Shown here one piece after another: positions 1 to 12,167 of a DNA stretch of 64,000 bases. Each line of letters opens with the position of its first letter. The stretch's first letter is position 1. Origin of the DNA: Undaria pinnatifida (lineage: Eukaryota; Sar; Phaeophyceae; Laminariales; Alariaceae); contig JABAKD010000009.1 in the NCBI GenBank assembly GCA_012845835.1, forward strand, positions 20,778,318 through 20,842,317, read 5' to 3'. The notes under the pieces were generated by a model. That model saw nothing but the letters and a program-made list of their open reading frames with translations. It ran no database searches and had not been told where the DNA came from. Made by a program: the position numbers and the translations under genes.

Positions 1-1235
1 AATGCCTTCACCAACCAAAAGGTTTGGAGAAAAGCATCATCCTCTTATCCGATGTGCGCTTTGCTGGAACGAACAGCGCTGCTACTACGGCTGCATCGAA
101 CCTTTTCCACCCCTCCCCTTTTCGCCTCAAGGGCAACGAACGATACAACACCTCATATCCAATAACAAAGTCCTCAGGTTTACATACTTACTTATGCCTT
201 CTATCCCGATCGCTGCTTGCTTTTCTCGCCCAGCCAAGTTTCGGGACATCCCCCGAGGCAACAACAAACACGACTCACGCAACGACAAAAACCATCACCC
301 TTTACGCACGGAGGTGTACTAATTAATGCGTGCTATCCCTATGGCTGCTTGCTTTTCTCGCATAGCTAATTTTCGGGATATCCCGTCAGCGGCCAACTTA
401 ACGCCACTACTCGCGTGTTTTTTTTTACTTGATGGTGCGTGCACCCATCCTCAAGGCATGGTGCAACCCCGCGCCCTGTACAACAGCTACCGACCCACAC
501 CGAACGGGCTGGGAAGTACCCACTGACTGGCAAAGGAAGTACCGTGGGTCATACCGCCGCCTACATTGTTGCTAAAAGTTATCTACATACAGCTAGCTTA
601 CCAAGCACATCGATGGTAACCCTCCTCTCTCTCCCCCCCCCCCTCCCCCTGTTCCCGATATATCTGCGGACGTACGTACGCTTCTTACAGAAGAACAAAA
701 TATACCAGGTATGACAAGAAAAAACGTGTGTCGGCGCTGCTTTTGGTAGCTGCCTTCCACCGTGGATTTAATAGCAACGGTGCATGAACACTGTAGGCGC
801 ATCCATCTGGTCTAGCTACCGACGATGACCTACCGACAATTGGTCGATATTTAGGGCGCAACATGCGGCCATACGTAGGCAACATGCTGATGGCAGAAAG
901 ACCGGTGAGGCAGTTTGACGGGAGGGTTCATGATGTGTTTCCCGCCGGTTTGACAGTAACACAAGCATTGTTGTTGTGTGTTGTGATCCCGCCGCCTGCA
1001 TAATGGGGGCGGGATGTGACGATCTCGTAGGAGTAATCCAAGTACTCCATGGACATTTGTGATGATCTAGTAGCAAGTCCAAGTACTTGAAGGCTCGTGC
1101 TGCAGCAGGATGCGACGATCCAGTAGCAGTGGTCCAAGTGGAGAATGTGATGATCTACAGTAGTTGCGGCAGTCCAAGTAGAAGATGTGATGATCTAGTA
1201 GCAATAGTCCAAGTAGAGGATGTGAGGATATAGAG
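1..1235. other. 3' flank of the superoxide dismutase gene, no gene seen
   Basis: No open reading frame here has recognisable protein features. Two imperfect copies of a sequence of about 66 bases lie at 193-259 and 326-391; both contain the string GCTGCTTGCTTTTCTCG. A short poly-C run is at 634-650. The 3' UTR of the gene ending at 1236 should lie in the upper part of this stretch. Confidence 0.6.
1018..1231. repeat. degenerate tandem repeat next to the SOD stop codon
   Basis: About five units of 35-50 bases each begin with GATGATCTAGTAGCA or a close variant and contain GTCCAAGTA. The array ends a few bases from the stop codon of the SOD gene, so it probably falls in the transcribed 3' UTR. 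Confidence 0.7.
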
Positions 1236-4200
1236 TTAGTCGTCGGAGTCCTCCATGTGCGGGTCGTAGGAGAAGGAGAAGTTAGTGCCATCCAGGTTCT
1301 CGTTGGCGTAATCCCAGTTCACCAGGTTCCACCAGGATTCTGATCATGCCATGATCATGCGATGATCATGCCATGCATGCGCGCAAACACAAATCAGGAA
1401 GAGAGAGGCAAGATCGATTCAGCGGTTGATTATTAATAGTTCGGGAGAGGTGGTACAGGTTTGAGGCATACATACCGCTGCCATTTGTTAACATTGATGG
1501 TGAGCAGCAGGTTTGACGCAGGCATAGCCCTGGCATGTTACAATGTTATTTGATGGCGAACAGATCCCATTGCGACCGCTTTAGCCCCTACAAAACTGCA
1601 CCACAGCTGTAGTTCTACAGTACTATCAATAGTATGCTATTAGCAGCATGCTATTAGTAGTATGCTTTAGTATGTTTCGGGGGACAAGTTACTTGGATTC
1701 ATAGTGGAAGTGTGGAAGTGTGGTTCGAGCGTTGTGGGCATAGACCTACTCGCACAACATTCTTGACGTCAAAAACGATCGCCTCAATCAGCTACTGTAC
1801 ATGGCACCTAATAAGAAACGGAAACACAAGCACCGACCCAGGCCGGGTTTCTTATTTGGGAGAGGGCGCGTTCTACACTATCATACCATATCATGCCAGG
1901 TATAATATATTCAGTGCAACGGCTTGGTATAGGACAACACGAACAAAGCAATTGTTGTTTGTGATTAAATATCAACCAACCTTTCATATTACAGTGGGGG
2001 AGGGGAGAGCTCTCAACAGTGCCTCATGACTCTCAATGGCGCCCATGCTCTCCATAGTGCCGGCGGAATCGCTTAACACGACTGGAACTCTCTATAGTAA
2101 TTAGAACCCAATCTGCATTAGTACCGGTGCCCTGAATAGTGACGTTATATGGGGCTGGCACATCCCGGCACCAGTAACAGCTGAGAGCCCCCCACTGATG
2201 GGTACTTGTAGGTGTCTGTGCGATACAGTATTCGTATCAGGTATCATACAATAGTTCAAGAAAGGTGCCCAACGCTCACCAGGCACAACGCAAGAAAAAA
2301 TGCCATCAGCGACGCTACTGTAGATATCATATCATTGTATTATACAATTCTAACCCTGTTACCATACACTGGGAAAATGCACCTTCTCTAAATCCAAGTA
2401 TAAAACACTGGGGCCCCACAAAATGTAGGTGCATTCCTGAAGGGTTTACATTAATGAACTAACTCGTACTGTACGCTACTGTACTATACTGTACTACTTT
2501 ACACTGCGAAAACACCTATTATAATTTCAAGCAGTATAAAAAACGTAGGCGCAGGCAGGAGAAACGAAAAAAACGAATCCCAACACGATACCTCCCAGAC
2601 AAGAGCAAGGCGGGCTTAGTCTATATACGACTACAAACTGGCAAAACAAACTACTAAAACACCTGTCGCTTCCTTTAGTTCTTCCAGAAATCTCAACCCA
2701 CAACCCATTGATTATTTTTCATTGAAACTTCTTGGGACTGGAATCGAGGCTTACAGTAGTTTGGGTAGGATGCTCATCAACCCCAACCCGACCAGCAGTC
2801 TACAGTATACAGTGTAAGTACAACATATTACTGTACAGTAGAACATACCTGGTATTAGTGTACAGTAGAACATATTAGTATGCAGTAGAACATACTACGA
2901 GTAGTATACAGTAGAACATACCAGGTATAACATAGTAATACGTGTTCATTCTGGGTGTCGCGTACTGTAGTGTGCTGTAATGCTCTAGTGCTCTAGTGCT
3001 GCAGTGCTGTAGTCAACATGTTAGGCATGGACGAAGTGCGGCGCCCGCGGAGGGGGAGGGAAGGGGAGAAAATGAGAAAAAAAAAAGGAAAGTGAGACAA
3101 AAAATCTGAGGAGAATGAGAGGGAAAACAAGAAAATGATAGAAAAGAGGGAAGGAAATGAGAAGAGAAGAGACAAAATGAGAGGAACTCACCGATGTAGT
3201 CGGAACGTGCGTTGCGATAGTCGATGTAGTAGGCGTGCTCCCACACCTGAGGGGGTCGCCAAGACCAAACCGCGGCCAAGCAAAAAAAACGAGTACAACG
3301 TAGACGTGGCTGAGATTACCAGAAAATAACAGGTAACAGGTGCGATGTGGCTAAAGATTATCAGCAACATCAAGAAACATGAATAGGAATAACTACACTG
3401 ACATGTATCGATGTGGTTAACAACAGTAATGAGGAAGGAACAAACCAAACGCAATGTCTTAATCAAAGTTGGCTAATAATTAGCAATAAGGAACGAAGCA
3501 AATACACTATGTGGGTATATATTATAAAAATAAAAAACACTCCAGCTTTGAGATCAAAGATTTTGTCGAAGCTCATCTTTGCAAGCTGTGCGTGATACTC
3601 CGATCGCGCGTATTACGGGTTGTGTGTCCTCATTAAGGATATAGGTCGGCGACTCCCCTTGCAACTACAGTGTAGCTATCAGGGTCAACAGGGTGATGTT
3701 AGTCAGTCTGTGCGCGGAAACTATAAAACACGTTTTTGAGGGGGACAAAATCTGACAGCTGTGGAAAAAAAGGGGGGGGGGGGGGAGGGGCGGGGGGGGG
3801 GGGGGGGTGAAAAACAATATATTTAGGTCGCATAGGTGTAGGAGCTTGCGATACGCGTGGTGCTAGGTCAAGGCGATGGTGCGGGTGGTGAGGAAGGACG
3901 GGGCGTTAGGTTGGGGGGGGGGGGGTGAAGTTAGAGGCACGGATGGCTCTAGAAAGATAATGAGGTGATATCAAGTGCGTGGAAGTGTTTATTACTCTGG
4001 CAGATTTCGATGTTAAGTGGGGCGTTTGAGCAAGAGGGAGCGGAAAAAAAAAACGGGGGAGGGGGGGGGTTCAAGAGGTTTAGGTCACATAAAATATAAA
4101 AATACACTCCAGCTGTGAGATCGAAGATTTGGTCGAAACTCATGTTTGCAACCTTATGCGTGATACTCCGATTGCGCGCACTAGGCATAAATGTAGGGGC

Positions 4201-7200
4201 TTGCTTTACGCGTGGTGCTAGGCGATCGTGCGAGTGGTGGGGAAGGAGGGGGCGTCGGGGGGGGAGGGGGGGGGGTGATGAATGAAAGCTACGCCATGGA
4301 TGGCTACAAAAATAATGACGTGATATCAATTGCGTATAAGTGTTTATTACTCTGGCCGATTTCGATTGTAGGTGGGGCGTTTGAACAAAAGGGCGGGAAA
4401 AAAAAAAAAAAAAAGGGGGGGGGGGCGGGGGGCGGAAATGAATTGGAGCTTCGGTATGGATGGCCTGAAAGATAATGAGGTGATATCAGCTGGCTGGTAG
4501 TGCTTACTACTCTGGCAGATTTTGATTGTAGGTGGGGCGTTTGAACAAGAGGGATCGGGCGGGGGGGGGGGGGAGGGGGGGGGGGGGGGGGGCACTTCAA
4601 TATGTACGCGGAAACTGTAAATCCTTAAAGGGGGCAAATCTGACGATTTAAATCCCTTTATATCACCCGCCTACAAGATTCTAAAAGGGATTACTAGATT
4701 AGATCCCTTTATATCACCTGGTATTGTTTATTATTCTAGAAGATTTGATGTTAGGTGCGGTTTGCAACCCAGTTTTTAGGTGTAGTAAAAAACATGTTAA
4801 GCTTCATAATTTGTTGTTGTACATGGATCGCAAGATAGAATATTTCCATCGATAGGTACAACAATGTAGTTACCATTATTTATGTGGGTATATATATATG
4901 TGTGTCACGGATATAGAGAGCAAGTGCTGCCTGCCAAGGGTGATTATTTGTCGACCCTTGCGCGATGAAGAAATATTGAACACCCACAGCATTAGCCGGG
5001 GGGGGGGAGGGGAAGGGGGGGGAGAGTGGGGGGGAGAGTGGGGAGGAGAGCGGGGAGGGGGGGGGAGAGGGGGGGGGGGGGGCGGGGCGTACTCGTTTGT
5101 CGCTTGCCTTGGTGGCCATTGACAATGCATCCCTTTCAATCTGGCGGTGATGGGTGATCGGTCAAGGAGGTAATTCGTAACCTATTCGACGAATAGTGTA
5201 ACCGTTCAGCTCCCGTCAACGGAAACATGGACGATTTAGATGCAGTACAGATGGTTGGTTAATTGTTGTGTGCCTTCCGGAGACGGCTGTTTTCTTGATG
5301 CTACCAAATACTAACTGCCCACTATGCATATGTATGGAACTCACATCGCAGGTCAAAAGAGGCTTGCCCAGACCCTCAACGAGCGGGTTTGATGCGTCGT
5401 GGCTGTCCACAACCTGAACAAGACAGTAAGACAATAGCACAACAGTTCACAGGCAAGGACAGCACGGGGGCAGGTGCAGCGTTACAGTAGTGGACGAACG
5501 AAAAATCTCCGGGGGGGGGCGGGGCAAAGGGGGGGGAGGGGTGTACTTGGTTTGCGCATGGCCGTAGTCGTATGACCATAGACCCTCGCATCCATACTAT
5601 GCCGGGGCGGGCACGTCGGGTTTTCACCAGCCAGGCAGACATTGCTTGCACCAAGCGCGAAGCGCCGTGAGGATATCGGCGAGTCGCATAAAGGGTGAAC
5701 TGCATCCTTCCAAGAAGAACCGCTCGTAGGACTGACTTTGGCACCTTGTGCCTACTTTCTTGCTCATGAATGGCAGCGCCAATGAGATAGTTTGTTTTCT
5801 GGTGTGGCCACTCCAGAGACAGCAATGGGTTTTACTATGTAACTGCCTCGTGGGTGCCTTGACATATTCACACTATTTTAATAGGTGACGCGATCGATCA
5901 TTCCCCTTGTGTGGAGTTAGGATTCTCCACCCCGCACAACATGATCGAACTCGATAACCATTCTGGTGACCGCCAAAAACAAAAGAGCACGAAAAACGGT
6001 GCCCTGGCTGTCTAGCTCAGGCAATGATTGGCATGTTTTACAGCGTCGATGTCGGCCATCGCCAACCCCAATACACACATGACAACCAATTGATGTCTGT
6101 TCTTTGACTAGAGTATAGTATTGACCACGCATCCCTTTCAAGGAGAACATTTCCTACTCCTATTGGAGGCACCATTTGAACGCTCGTGGCGCTTCTTCCA
6201 GATACATATGATAGAGCAGTATTATAGCGGAAACTACAGTAATAAAATTATAAATAGGCACGAGTTTAGATCTCGCTCAAAATTCCCCACCTATTAATAA
6301 AGTGAAAATACCAACACCAACCATCATAGTTGACAAAAAATATATATAACCATTTTCTCTTCTTTTTTCAACAAAAGAATAGGACCTCTCCCCATTAAGA
6401 AAAAACTCACCCACACAGTGAATTATAAGTACCAACAACGCAGCTTGCAAAGATGAGTATCGACCCGAAATTCGTCGAACTCACGGCTGACGTCCTTGAA
6501 ATAGTTTCATGAAAAAAAACAAATACAATGGCTGACGTGTCTCCTTCCTGTTTGTCCGTCTGAGTCCACCACTATCTCCTGGCATAGCTAGCGATCGTAT
6601 TTCCTCGATACTATTCGTAGTGCAAACCTCTCTTCACGCCACATTCGTCGTTTTCTTGCATATCTAAGGGGAGGGGAGGGGGTGTGATGAAACATCCCAA
6701 CCCCAACAAGATTTTGCAGGGCTAGTCCTACACGTCCTCTTCGCCTCTTACACAGTACCAGTATGCGTTAGCCACAGTGTAGAGTAAGTGGTAAGGTCTA
6801 CATCGAGCTTTTGAGGGAAAGCACAGATCATGCCACCCACCCAGCATACCAAGTATGCTAACAGCGGTTTCTGCGTTTAAAACCTTCATGGCCGGGGTCG
6901 CCACCGCCCAGAGAACGCACGAACGCACTCAGCGCGGTGGTGTTTTGTCCCGGGCGAGGCCCCCAGGTGGCAAGGTCTACTGCCCCCGATGACGTTCACT
7001 CAAAACCAGCTCGCTCACCATGATTGAGCCGTCGTCAGTCTGCACGAGCCAAGCCCATCCCGAGCCGAAGTGGCCAGAAGCAGCCGCACTGAAGACCTCC
7101 TTGAAGTTCTCGAAGGTGCCGTACTCAGCGATGATGGCGTGCATGATGGCGCCTGTGGGCTCGCCTCCTGACCACGGAGACAGCGATTTCCAGTAAAAGT

Positions 7201-10200
7201 TGTGGTTGTACACCTGTTTTCACACAAATATTTTCAGAAAGAGGACCAGAAAACGAGAAAACGGTATGATAAAGGAAAAAACGAGCCATGTCCTGTGTGA
7301 GGGGGTGACACAGAAAGCGCAAAAAAGGGGGTTAAACTGATCGTTTTATGCATGACGTATGACGCTTCTTCCGCCTTGCATGCGTGTGTACATACATCCT
7401 CACTGGGCAGCAACGCGCGATACGTGATCGACCCTGAGGGAATGTCCCGGCAATAGCAACAACAACAAAAACGTATACCAGGTATACCCCTGCTGCAATA
7501 GTACAGTACTACGCTTACCGCGAAACATCAACATAAATAGTATCACAATAAAGTCGAGGCTTTTGCATTAATACTCAATAGTAGATTTTGGAACAGAACG
7601 AGAAGCAACCCGTGGTTTGTTTTGACTGAAGGATTGAGGAGTTGAAATTCTAGGATAGATGCCACATCTGAGGAAACAATCAACCGAGACGTCGGTAAGC
7701 CAGAGCGGTCCATGCCCTTCGTTGGACAAACGACAGAACACGAACACCCGCAGGAGATGATTGTTCTCACGAGCCCACTTTTCAGAGCGCGTGAAGCACA
7801 GGAATCCCACGCTAAAGCAAAGGCGCGAGACCTCAGGTGGCCATTTATTGTCGTAATCGAGAAGACGTTACAGTCTGTGTGGTGTTTGCACGCCTATCTA
7901 CCAGACATTGCCGTAGTATCGTTACATTAAATTAATTATGATGCCTCAAAATGCATATCGTTACAACATGACACAAGGTGCTACAATCTGCCGTGTTCAG
8001 GACAAATGAGGAGTCCGTGTCTAGCGTGGCCATGCACGCATGCATGCGCCTACGCGATTGAACTATGGGGTGTAGGATCGATTGAACTACGAGGTATAGG
8101 ATGGTATGGTATGGTATGGTATGGTACCTGTGCGGCGTTGTTGAAAACGGTATCGCTGGTGGCCATCATTATTTCCTCGACGGTCATGTTCTCCAAACTA
8201 GGATCCTCCTCGATGAAACCGTTGATGTTACTGACATCTGCACACAAAAAAAAAAAAAAGAAAGGGCACAAAAGGACGGAAGGGTTGAGCTTCCCGTGGA
8301 AGGAAGGCACATGGCATGGAGATGGACTGGAACATGACACAAGCTGTTAATGAAACCGTTTGGGGCCCTAGTGTTCGCTGGTAGCGGCCAAACGTTTTCG
8401 GAGTGCGGCTAAAGATAGCTTGAGCGCGGAGAATTCAAATACTGCCTTACAACTTCCTTCATTCGAGAATGAACGCCAAAATAAATGTAACATGCCCTCA
8501 CACAAATTCACACCAACTCGCACAAAGAAAACCCCGTGGTAGTTGATTGGCGTGGCCGGTGCTGCAATGATCATGCAGTTTCGACGACGTTTTTTTCTCG
8601 CTCAAACCCCAAAGGTGTAAATCGATTGAGCGGGGGGGGGGTGGGGAGGGTTGGGGAGGGGGTGTACTAATTTTATGTATAGCCGTGGTCGCATGAGCAT
8701 ATTGGGGGGGGGAAGGTAGTATTTTTTTCCTTGCTTTTTTCATATCACCATTGACCACGCATCTCTTTCGAGGAGAACCAAATATATGTGAGCGGGGCAT
8801 TCTGGAATTAATTGTGTGCTCGCTCAAGCCCAAAATGGGTTATAGCACAACAGATTCCGTCACTTTGCGTCAGATTCCGTATTCATTTTTTGCTGGTTTC
8901 GATCATTTTACCATTGGCCACGCATCCCCTTCGAAACGGACCAAACATATGAGGGGGGGGGGGGGGGGGGGGTTCCTTGCTCAGACCCCTACAGGGTTAA
9001 CAGATCGATCCAACAGATCCATCGATCCATCAACAGATCCATCGATCCATCAACAGATCCATCGATCCATCAACAGATCCATCGATCCATCAACAGATCC
9101 ATCGATCCATCAACAGATCGATCGATCCAACAGATCGATCGATCGATCGATGGATCGATGGATCGATCGATTGGGACGGGGGGGGGGGGGATACTCATTT
9201 TACTTATCTGTTTGTCGCTCAAGTCCCGAATGGGGTAGCAAAATGGATGGGACCTACTGGAGGTGTATTCATGTGTTGCTTACTTTTGTCAGTCTAGCAC
9301 TGACCACGCGTTGTGCCTTATAACAGCGTCCGTTTCGAGAGGCGGAGAAAACATACAAGTATGAGTATGGGGGGGGAGACTTTAATTTCTCGCTCAAACA
9401 TCAACGGGGTTAGCGGATGGGATGATACATATGGACATCGATGGGGGCGTACCTGTACTCATTTGTTATTTGCCTTATTAGTGCCCTGGTAGTAATTTGA
9501 CCATTAACCACGCATCCCTTTCGAGGCGGAGACTAAACGACACCTATAATACAACAGCAGTACATTATGCCGTGAGTTTTCCGGTACTACTGCTATTGCT
9601 GTACTACCTGTACTCGTAGTACATGAGACATGGTACTTGACATCAGGGATGAAAAAATTAACACGCTAATGCCTAGCCGTATAGTCTATAACAAATAAAT
9701 GGTAAAAGCTACAGAAGATAGTGCAACAGTAGATATATATATTTATTACTGCTGTGCGTTTTGATGCGGTACTTAGTGATAAGGTTAACGTCAACATTCT
9801 TGGGTTGTAGTCGGGATGGTTTACAGAAATAAGCTCAAGCTCACCAGACTTACTTCCACATGTTTTCATGCACATCGCATATCACAGGTCAACGTAACTC
9901 CTTCAATGTATTCGCAAAATTAGATGCATCACGCAGCTTGCAAATATGAGTATCGACCCTAATTTTTTTTTTTACTCACAGCTGACTGGCGTGTTCAGAG
10001 TTTTTTTTTCCAGAGGAAGTACAGGTATCGACCCTGCATTCGCCGAACTCACAGACCCTACGTTCGCCGAACTCACAGCTGACGTCGATATCAAGGATTT
10101 TATAAAATACACATAAATAATGAATGCATCAGATCTGTAAAAACGAGCGGACGGTGCATCACGCAGCTTGCAAAGATGAGTGAGCGTGGACCCTAAATTT

Positions 10201-12167
10201 ATCGAACTCTCACAAGAAGATTTTTTTTTGTAGATGAGTGGGGTGAGTGGTCAAGGCCGCCTACCGGTACCATTCGGCAGGCGCACACACACCTCATGTA
10301 GACTATGATGTAGACTATATATATTATTGAAGAAGGTGGGGTGGAGGCAGTATAGTTACCATTGCACTGGAGAATCAGTCAGTATACTCCACATAACAGT
10401 AGTGCCTACCTTGTACCCTGGCACCTGAAAACAAGAAAAAAAAAACTGTCAGATACTACTAATAGGTTCGACGATATCAAGATCAAGGAAAAAACGAAGT
10501 ACTCGTACAGGCATACATACTTCGACTATCGTACGACGACACACAGCGAGCAGCACGTAGTATATAGGTACTCACAGCCAGCGTGATGTTTCCCATGGTG
10601 GAACTCAAGCGTCTGCCGCAGCAGCAGGAGGGAGAGGAGGGGGAGGAGGAAGAGGAGGAACGGGCGAAGAAGGATATAAGATATAAGCAGAGTCGTCGTA
10701 TCCGCGGCATCAAACAGCAGTACATCATGTCGGGGAAATATGGCATGGGAGCGGTGCGTGCGGGCAAACATTCGGACGAACAAGAAATTGGAAACGTGCC
10801 ACCATTTTACTTTCGGCTCAAAAAAAGGTGAAAAAACGAAACAGCAGAACTGAGCAGCAGTTTAAATTTTATGAACTGTGAAGTAGTTTGTTGGTGCTGT
10901 TAGATCTACAGTACCTGCTACTCGAGCGCATACAACTACTTGATGATACTGCTTGCTGCACTGACTGCAGGCTGAAGAAAAGCAAAACCTTGTCCAATAT
11001 CGGGGTAATTGCTGTATCTCGGCAAGCGCCATGCTCGTGTACCGTGTCACCACGGACTTGATTATCCGAGAACAACAACAACAACAACAACAACAACCGC
11101 GTGTATCCCCCGCGCACATCGTTCACAATCCAGACTATAGCAACAGCACAGTCTAAACACCACACCATGTAGTATGTATATACCACGAGCTCACAACACA
11201 AACCACATCTCGCATCGCGCCATATAGAATTCACACAGATATAATATACCCGCAGTAGCACGAACGAAGCATGACAATGCCATCATCTTGTGCAAATGCT
11301 CAGCGTTACTACTGTACCTCGATCGAATTTCCTACGTGCCAGGTCGGAATGGAAAGACATGATAACATGTACTCAGTATGATTATCATGTACTAAGTATT
11401 ATCCAACATGCCAACCTCGATGACACCCTCTTCTGCAGAATCTACACAGCTGTCAGGTACAACACTCGAGCATGATGCGCTATGTACGACTTGTGCAGAC
11501 AGACACTATACGGCCAGTTCCATACAGCAGCAACCAGTATGTGCCGAATGGCCAATGGCTTGTTTGCTCCGCCCATAGAAAGCGGCCAAGAACCAAGAAC
11601 CGTACGTACACATACCTTTTCGGTCTAGTCTACGTATACTTGAGTAATTTCATGGAAAAAATGATTGGAGCGCAGGTTTGCTCTTAATCGAAATTAACAA
11701 TCCGTGACCTCGCTGCTCACTCTGAAAGCTTGCGACGAGCACATATTGCCCTTGCTGCAAACGTGTGCCAGCAGCAGAAGCTAGCTGCAGTGCCACCTAG
11801 TCTTAACTGCCTCGCCAAAAGCGCCCCCCCCGGTACAGCAGTGTCGTAATTCTCCGCACAGCAGAGCAACAAACAGCATCCATTGCACAGCCAAATAAGA
11901 GCCAAGATCACCGTCGTCATCATGACAAACCAAGCACCAAGAGAGATCAGCCGACGCGTATACATACCCAGCAGCACAGCAGCAGCAGCAGCATGCTCGA
12001 ACACGTGTGACACACTACACCCAGCACCCACTCACCTCGCAGCTGATGTAGGGCTCGAGGTCGCAGTACCCGTAGGCCAAGCTGGGCAGCTCAATCGCGG
12101 CGCTGACCTTCCGCAAGCACAGGGCCGCGCCCAGAGCGATTACCGGCAGAGAGCAAAACCGCTGCAT
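1236..12167 (-). CDS. sodB: iron superoxide dismutase, 7 exons, 233 aa
   Basis: Converts superoxide to oxygen and hydrogen peroxide. Exons in transcript order: 12167-12036, 10612-10576, 8237-8128, 7213-7019, 5413-5345, 3246-3192, 1339-1236 (stop TAA). All six joins use GT/AG and keep frame. The four metal ligands are visible: His in EFHHGKHH, His in VYNHNFYW, and Asp and His in DVWEHAYY. The Gln in FNNAAQV and the GGEPTGAI motif point to the iron type rather than the manganese type. The C-terminus runs LVNWDYANENL and then adds an acidic extension of about 18 residues ending in EDSDD. The chosen start, at a Met followed by a hydrophobic stretch, gives a presequence of about 24 residues (MQRFCSLPVIALGAALCLRK...). 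An upstream in-frame Met at 12305 would add 46 non-hydrophobic residues and is less likely. The presequence has no SAF motif, so mitochondrial or secretory targeting is more likely than plastid; this is inference. Introns are 0.9-2.3 kb and full of repeats. Confidence 0.95.
2800..2940. repeat. short tandem repeat CAGTAGAACATA
   Basis: Several spaced copies of ACAGTAGAACATA lie within the last intron of the SOD gene, separated by 10-25 bases. The surrounding sequence is AT-rich with no coding signal. Confidence 0.6.
3537..3770. repeat. half of a foldback-family repeat
   Basis: This matches one arm of the palindrome at 14649-15223. It shares the CAGCTTTGAGATC-like start, the CATCTTTGCAAGCTGTG core, CTCCGATCGCGCGTATTAC, GGATATAGGTCGGCGACTCC and the end GGGGGACAAAATCTGACAGC. 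It lies in the last intron of the SOD gene. Shorter fragments of the same family are at 4094-4180 and 4605-4650. Confidence 0.75.
3771..4600. repeat. G-run tandem repeat units
   Basis: Three units at about 3942, 4297 and 4456 share GATAATGAGGTGATATCA, TTATTACTCTGGCAGATTT and GTGGGGCGTTTGAACAAGAG. Each is followed by a long run of G with few interruptions. The minus strand therefore carries artificial proline-rich reading frames, which are not genes. Confidence 0.8.
4985..5130. repeat. G-rich tract with the CATCCCTTTC flank motif
   Basis: A nearly pure G/A tract of about 95 bases is followed by GTACTCGTTTGTCGCTTGCC and then CATTGACAATGCATCCC. The same layout recurs at 5505-5545, 6120-6145, 8620-8790, 8900-8990, 9170-9330, 9370-9520 and, inverted, near 53090-53180. 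It behaves as a dispersed repeat family. Confidence 0.6.
5543..6075. repeat. 530-bp dispersed repeat, copy A
   Basis: This segment, in the SOD intron between the exons ending at 7019 and starting at 5413, is repeated in inverted orientation at 51795-52345 inside gene 3. Shared landmarks are GCCGTAGTCGTATGACCATA, GCCACTCCAGAGACAGCAAT, GTGACGCGATCGATCATTCC and ATGATCGAACTCGATAACCA. A shorter relative is at 37624-37800. Fragments of open frame carry no recognised domain. No terminal inverted repeats or target duplications were clear, so its class is unknown. Confidence 0.8.
8560..9530. repeat. clustered G-run repeat units and a 20-bp satellite
   Basis: At least four copies of the G-run family described for 4985-5130 follow each other here, each with CTCGCTCAA on one side and CCACGCATCCCTTTCGAG-like sequence on the other. 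Within it, 9001-9165 is a satellite with the unit ATCCATCGATCCATCAACAG repeated about six times and then decaying into GATC-rich sequence. All of this lies in the SOD intron upstream of the exon starting at 8237. Confidence 0.75.
9932..10208. repeat. foldback-family core repeats
   Basis: Copies of GCAGCTTGCAAAGATGAGT or GCAGCTTGCAAATATGAGT, followed by TCGACC and then ACTCACAGCTGAC, lie at about 9932, 10020 and 10157. The same core occurs at 6437, 12857, 13100-13170 (inverted), 18094, 29884 and 29968. Confidence 0.65.
11034..11098 (+). repeat. 5'-truncated copy of the CAA-tailed element
   Basis: The last 30 or so bases of the element seen at 32590-33122 and 60583-60975 (CCACGGACTTGATTATCCGA, then GAACAACAACAAC) are present here alone, with a CAA tail of about seven units. 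A copy cut from the 5' end that keeps its 3' tail is typical of target-primed retrotransposition. Confidence 0.65.

Noticed and set aside
4304-5139. Proline-rich minus-strand frames
   Set aside because: They are complements of G runs; codon content is set by homopolymers and no domain is present.
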